Assembly (NCBI GenBank): GCA_025506515.1
Contig: CM046456.1
Span: 69,130,531-69,194,530, forward strand
Length of the DNA: 64,000 nucleotides
Direction of reading: 5' to 3'
Source of the DNA: Flaveria trinervia
Lineage: Eukaryota > Streptophyta > Magnoliopsida > Asterales > Asteraceae
Shown piece by piece: positions 58,630 to 64,000 of this stretch; the first letter of the stretch is position 1; every line of letters starts with the position of its first letter. The position numbers and the translations under genes were made by a program. Below the pieces are notes generated by a model. It did not search any database. It saw nothing but the letters and a program-made list of their open reading frames with translations, and was not told the origin of the DNA.

Positions 58630-59521
58630 TGTTGGACCAAAAGAACCAATGAGCCAAGATCAGAAAACCTCTAAGTCCCACATGATATCACACACAACTG
58701 CTGAAGGCTTCATCAGCAGTTCGACAAGTGCTGAAAACTCCAACAGCTGAAGATCAAGTGCTGAAAACTTCAACAGCTGAAGACTAAAGTGCTGAAGTTC
58801 AACAGCTGAAGAACACAAGTGCTGAAGCTGAACAGCTGAAGAACACAGGTGCTAAAGTTGAAGACCAAAGTACTGAAGTAGAACAGCTGAAGAGTCTACA
58901 AGTGCTAAAGATCAACAACTGGTGTACAAAGTCTAAAGACAAAGACTAAAGACATCATCCGATGATATCTACTGAAGTCATCAGCTGATGAAACGTCTGA
59001 AGTTCAAGTCTGAAGACCAAGTACTGAAGTTTCAGTAGTTTGTCACAACAGCTAAAGAGTACTTCTTCAGTAGTTGTGATATCAGTAGTTTTATGTTTTT
59101 ACTTTCAGTAGTTTTGTAAAACGACTGAAGAGCTTGTTCTTCAGTCGTTATAGTATCAGTAGTTTTTATTTTTCAGTAGTTGTAGTAACTGATAACACTT
59201 GGTATTTTGTAGAAGATGTCAGCTGTTTTGACATCTTCAGTAGTTGTGTTTCAGTTGGAATAATTCTGTTAGATGTCACTATCAAGTGACATCAGCAGAC
59301 GTCACATCTCTTAATAAGAGGTGTCGACCTAATTGTAAGTGTGACATTTCGTTACCACGAAAATGAATATTGAATGAAATATATTTGTAGAATTCTCTCT
59401 ATCTATAACCGTTTTTGTTCTTCATTGAATATCTTTTCGTTCTTGTGAATTGGCTAATTCATTGTTAGAATTCCGCTGCTATACTCTCTAATCAATCAAA
59501 CGTAGATCACTGATCCTAACA
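58630..59521 (+). mobile_element. Copia 4 5' LTR
   Basis: An 892-bp LTR (TGTTGGACCAAAAGAACC to GATCCTAACA), same family as 51386-52200 but on the plus strand, followed by AG and the primer site. It is dense in CAGCTGAAG and CAGTAGTT motifs. GTGACATC and GACGTCAC lie just before the TATA position, where this copy reads CTCTTAATAAGAG. It is inserted in Copia 3 integrase coding sequence; left flank pentamer TGATC. Confidence 0.93.
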
Positions 59522-59523
59522 AG

Positions 59524-59535
59524 TGGTATCAGAGC
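59524..59535 (+). other. Copia 4 primer-binding site
   Basis: TGGTATCAGAGC, initiator-methionine tRNA type, two bases after the LTR. Confidence 0.92.
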
Positions 59536-59747
59536 GTTATTAATCATTGATCGATCTAACAATTGATCATTGAAACTGCTAATTGATATCTATGTTTGAT
59601 TGAATTAGCATATTCGTAAGAACTGGTTATAGATTATTGAATTACTGACGCTTTCGTTCATTTATTTTGAGATCTCTCTTGGTTCAATTGGTTGTTGTGT
59701 TTTGTTCTAAATCTGTTATAGCTTAATTGAATTTGATTGAATCTGAG

Positions 59748-62447
59748 ATGACTACTCCTTCTCATGATCCTCACAATACCGGTTCCTCAACCAAGCCTCC
59801 GATGCTGGTTAGGACTGAGTATAACATATGGCAACGAAGAATGCTTCATCACGTTTGAGATTGATGCTAAAGCCCATGGAATTCTGGCCATGGCACTGCC
59901 TAATGAAATCTATTCAGGGCTTATGCATCATGAAACTGCTCATGATCTCTGGAATGCCCTGAAGGAACAATTCAGTGGCACAGATGAGGTCTTAGCAAAC
60001 AACAGAGGAATACTTGCCCAACAATATGAGACATTCTCTCATAGAAAGGGTGAGACACTGACTCAACAGTTTGAGCGTTTTTCTGCTTGATCTCTGAGCT
60101 AAAAATGGTGAACAGGAATACACCAAAACCAGATGAATAACAGGTTCCTCAGATCACTGCCTGAGAGATGGGACACATACACTATTTTCCTACGCTCCAG
60201 TGCAAATCTGGATAGCCTATCTCTCACCCAACTTCATGGGAAACTGCTTACATTCGAAAGAGAGATAGAGCAGAAGAGGAAACTGTCCTCATCAGGAAAG
60301 CTCACTGATGACTTTGTACCAGGGAATACTGCCTTGGTTGGTCATGAGTCAGAATATGCTGCATCTGAAAGCAATTATGATGAGCATATTGATTTCTCTT
60401 CAAATAGTTCTGATCATGCATTTGTTGGTATTGAGAGTCATTCTGGCAGTAATAGTGACAATCTATGCTTCATTATGGATGATCTGAAAGGAATAGCTGA
60501 TGATGATCTAGAAAAGATGGATATTCTGAGCGAAATGACATTGATTAATATCAGATCTCAGAAGTTCTATAAGAGAACTGGCAGAAAATTTCCTGGACTC
60601 TCCGGCAAAACCAAAGTTGGTTTTGACAAGAGTAAGTTGAGGTGTCACAAATGCCAAAGGCTGGGACACTTTGCAAGAGAGTGTATCAACTGGATCTAAC
60701 TCTTCTGCACCCTTTGTGACTTTTCCTAGTACTAGTCCACAAAACAGAGGCAACATACCGCTGGTTCTGGTTATCATTCACATCCTAGATCTCCTGCATA
60801 CTTTGTCCCCAGGGTCAAATGTCTTATCCTTATCCTTGCTATTATATGCCTCAACCAAATCCTGTTCAAGCTCCAATTGCACAACAACCACAAGCATTGC
60901 CTGAACCACAACCTTCCCAATCTCATCAACAAACTCAACCTCAACCATAGCTTCTTCACCCCAGAATTGTTGACTGGAGCAGTTTACCAGATGACTTGTC
61001 TGGTCATGAACAACTGTTCTCAGGTGCTGGTCAACATGGTGGTGAAAGTTCCTTTGGAAATCTAGCTCTTATGGCTTTGGATTCTGCTGATACTTCATCC
61101 ACTAATGCCTCTACACCAAAGGTATCACAGGTATCCTCTGAGGCAAAAGCCAAATTGTGTTCTGAAACATGTATAGCAGCATTTGCATCTATTAGAGAAG
61201 CAAATATAGCTTTAATCAACAAGAACATTGAGCTAGAACAAATAATTTCCAAAAGCAAAGCTGAATTTGAGTCTGTGCTTAATGATAAGAATGATGAGAT
61301 TTACAAACTTAAATGCCAAATAATTGATGATAAGGCTAGGGAAGAGATACTTCTAGAGAAGTATAAAGATCTCAAAGAAACCCTTGCAGTCACCCAAGTA
61401 GAGTGTGATAGATGGGTACAGTCATGCAAAGGTTTTGAAATGCTTCTTAGTAAGCAATCTGCTTCCAATGTGAAGTTTGGCATTGGTTACATCACACTGC
61501 TCCACCTACAGATTTACTCGAAGAGCAGAGGTAGAATCTGATGGTGAGAGTAATAACCAATCCATCTCATCATGTGATCTACTTTCTGATACAGCACAAT
61601 CAGAAGTAGAAGTCAGCACCAAGCCCTCTCAGAACCTATCAGCTGATGTTGATGGTTCCAGTGTTGACACTCACATGATCAATGAGTTGATCAACTCATG
61701 AGTTAATTCTGAAAGTCCTGAAAGGACTAGAGAGCAGGATTTAACACCTGAAGTTCAAACTCCAACTACTGCCAGTACTGAAAAGAAGAAAACTGTCAGT
61801 AGAAAGAGTTTGAAGACTACTAAAGAGGAAGTCAAGAAAGAAAACAATGCTTCCAAAGCACTGAAGAGCAAGTCTTCAGTTGCTTCACCCTCTTTAGTTG
61901 ATGATCAACATAAGATGAAGAAGAAACCATGTGAAGTATGTGGTTTGTTCAATCATCTTACAGATGATTGCTAGTACAAAAGAGGTTCCAAACTCAAAAA
62001 TAAAGAGGAAATTAAAGAGAAAATGGTAAAAATGAAAACTGAGTTTGAGACCACATTTGTATCAGCAACATCAATCCTGTAACCCTTAAGTCCACAAAGA
62101 AATTCAAAAAGGAAGGGGTTAAACAGGTAACAGCTGAGATTGCTCAGAAGAAGAAGGTGCAACATAGGAACTTATCAAACTCCACTGGCAATGTGTCTGA
62201 TGAGCTGAAAGCTTTATCACAAAATCAGACACAGCTGGTTATGATGGTTCAACATCTATTGGGAAGAGTTAACCAATTAGATGCTCCTATGTTGAAACCA
62301 CAGAAAAGGAGATCCAAGCCAAAGGATTCCTCTTCTTCACCATCTTCTTCCTCTCAGGCTGTTGTTTCCAATAAACCTGTTAGTTTACCATCTGTTGATG
62401 AGACCAGACCCAAAACCAAAAAGGTTTGGGTCTCCAAAACTAACTGA
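59748..62447 (+). pseudogene. Copia 4 gag, large and Sirevirus-like
   Basis: MTTPSHDPHNTGSSTK opens the gene. The UBN2-type capsid region has ALPNEIYSGLMHHETAHDLW and GETLTQQFERF. After a break near 60090 it continues (NNRFLRSLPERWDTY) to RTGRKFPGLSGK and the knuckle CHKCQRLGHFAREC (about 60645). A Gln/Pro-rich spacer, a coiled-coil region (61140-61400), a second knuckle-like CEVCGLFNHLTDDC (about 61935) and a Lys/Ser-rich end follow. Several stops and shifts (about 59860, 60090, 60700, 61480, 61700, 61973) break it. Confidence 0.85.
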
Positions 62448-64000
62448 TTTTTATTATTGCAGGGTTCTTCAACATGCCAAAGTAGCATCTGGTATGTAGA
62501 CAGTGGGGGATCTATGCAGACTAGGAACAACTCTCTTCTTCATGACTACTCTCAAGGAAAGAAGGGGTTTGTTTCTTTTGGCAATGATGCTAGGGGTTAC
62601 ACATCATTGGCAACGGATTTGTCTCTAATGGAGAAATAAAGTTTGATGATGTTAATCATGTGGAAAATCTCAAGTACAATCTCTTGAGTGTCAGTCAAAT
62701 TGTGATAAAGGCCATGTTGCTCTTTTCACTAGTCAGAACTGTAGGATTCTGTCATCCAAAGTTCTGCATTTGATTGATAAGGTGTTGGATGATCACACTC
62801 TTCTGAGAGCCACAGGACAGGAGAGTGTATGCCTTAGATCTTTCCAAGAAAATAGATCTCAGAGGCAATCCTTGCCTATTTTCCAAAGCCTCTTCTCAAG
62901 AATCTAAACTGTGGCACAGAAGGCTGGGTCATGTTAATTTCAAAAACATGAATAAGTTTTCCACAATAGTTTAGTCAGAGGCTTACCAATAAAGGAGTTC
63001 CACTGTGATGAAACCTGCACTGCTTGTTTAAAGGAAAACAACACAAAGTCTCATTCCATCCTATTGAAGAGCCTAAGTCCACTGCTTGCTTGCAATTACT
63101 GCATATGCATATGGTCTATTTGGTCCTGTGAGAGTAATGAGCATGGCAAAGAAGAAATACTGTCTGGTAATTGTGGATGATTACTCCAGATTTGTATGGA
63201 CTTTCTTTCTACATTCAAAGGATGAGGTTGCTCAGAAGATTATTCACTTTGTGTTGTATGTTTAGAAGCAGTATTCCCTTCCAGTCAAGTGTATTAGGAG
63301 TGACAATGGAACTGAGTTCAGAAACCATACACCTTGATGACTTCTATCTTTCAAGGGAATCAAAAGGCAGTTTAGCATACCAAGGACTCCAGAACAAAAT
63401 GGAGTAGTGGAGAGAAAGAACAGGACCCTAATTGAAGCTGCAAGGTCCATGCAGGCTGACTCTAGTTTGCCACTGACCTTTTGGGCTGAAGCTGTTAACA
63501 CAGCTTGCTATGTACAGAATAGAGTCTTAGTAAATCTGAGGTTGATGAAGACTCCATATGAAGTTCTCCATCACTTGGCTCCTCTAATTTCATTTTTCAA
63601 AGCATTTGGGTGTCCCTGTTTTATTCTCAACACAAAGGATCAACTCCAAAAATTTGATCCTAAGGTGGATGCAGGGTATTTTGTTGGTTATTCATCTACT
63701 TGCAAGGCATACAGAGTCTTCAACTGCAGAACAAAGATAGTTGAAGAAACTCTGCATGTGAAGTTTAATGAATCTCCTATGGACAAGATTCCACAAAACC
63801 CTGCGGAGTTGTTTGATTTGGACATACATCAATATGTTCCTTATCAACCTCCAGCTGTTGCAGATCCTGTGGATAAATCATCTTCTACAGCATGTCTTCC
63901 ACCTGGTGGTATTGATGATGATCATGATAATATCAATACTCACCTATTCAAGTTTAGTGACCAACTGCCTGTGTCTGCTAAATTTGATGTTCCTGTAGCT
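62448..64000 (+). pseudogene. Copia 4 protease and integrase, running off the window
   Basis: The protease site reads WYVDSGGSMQTRN; the usual DSGCSxHM-type context has lost its Cys. The pre-integrase region (LWHRRLGHVNF) and its Cys cluster are shifted. The integrase core shows RSDNGTEF and NGVVERKNR (about 63300 and 63400), with a stop near 63265 and shifts between 63330 and 63360. The C-terminal FVGYSSTCKAYRVFNCRTK and linker are open to the window end. RT, RNase H, any ORF3 and the 3' LTR lie outside. Confidence 0.87.

Overview
The window is plant nuclear DNA made almost entirely of LTR retrotransposons, most of them nested in one another. Initiator-methionine tRNA primer sites (TGGTATCAGAGC), Ty1/copia and Ty3/gypsy polyproteins, a 5S-bearing Cassandra-type LTR and plant-style splice and TATA signals show this. 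The copia proteins look most like Sirevirus-type elements I remember from Asteraceae (daisy family) genomes. That assignment rests on memory and is moderate. I see no complete host gene. The only host-like sequence is two paralogous exon fragments of one unidentified gene (112-252 and 34946-35625).

Left block (1-30675). A microsatellite and a Cassandra-type LTR (978-1238, minus) lead into long LTRs of a family called here family A. A non-autonomous family A element (1699-6031, minus) sits inside an older family A LTR (1232-1698 plus 6032-7145). At 7146 a chromovirus-type Ty3/gypsy array on the plus strand interrupts that LTR. It reads LTR, deleted interior, LTR, interior, LTR (starts 7146, 12211, 29951). 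A family A solo LTR (8011-10485, perfect 5-bp target duplication CTTTG) interrupts its first interior. A full copia element, Copia 1 (13412-24060, perfect duplication AACGT), interrupts its middle LTR.

Middle (30676-35747). A possible CACTA-like insertion, a Tat/Athila-type gag-protease fragment on the minus strand, about 1.2 kb with nothing recognised, and then the host-like exons.

Right block (35748-64000). A five-level nest: Copia 5 is interrupted by Copia 2, that by Gypsy 3 (minus), that by Copia 3 (minus), and that by Copia 4 (plus, same family as Copia 3). All the right halves lie beyond the window.

Most interesting pattern. Copia 1, 2 and 3 each carry a third reading frame (ORF3) between RNase H and the 3' LTR. 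All three share an N-terminal domain signature, followed by a low-complexity tail with basic, acidic or coiled-coil stretches. Each ORF3 is preceded by its own TATA-like box and by an array of a short motif peculiar to that element. The same motif recurs in that element's LTR or 5' leader. An accessory protein plus a private motif array recalls, by analogy only, the VANC anti-silencing proteins of VANDAL DNA transposons. Most coding regions contain stops and frameshifts. Gypsy 3 integrase and Copia 3 RT/RNase H are the best preserved.
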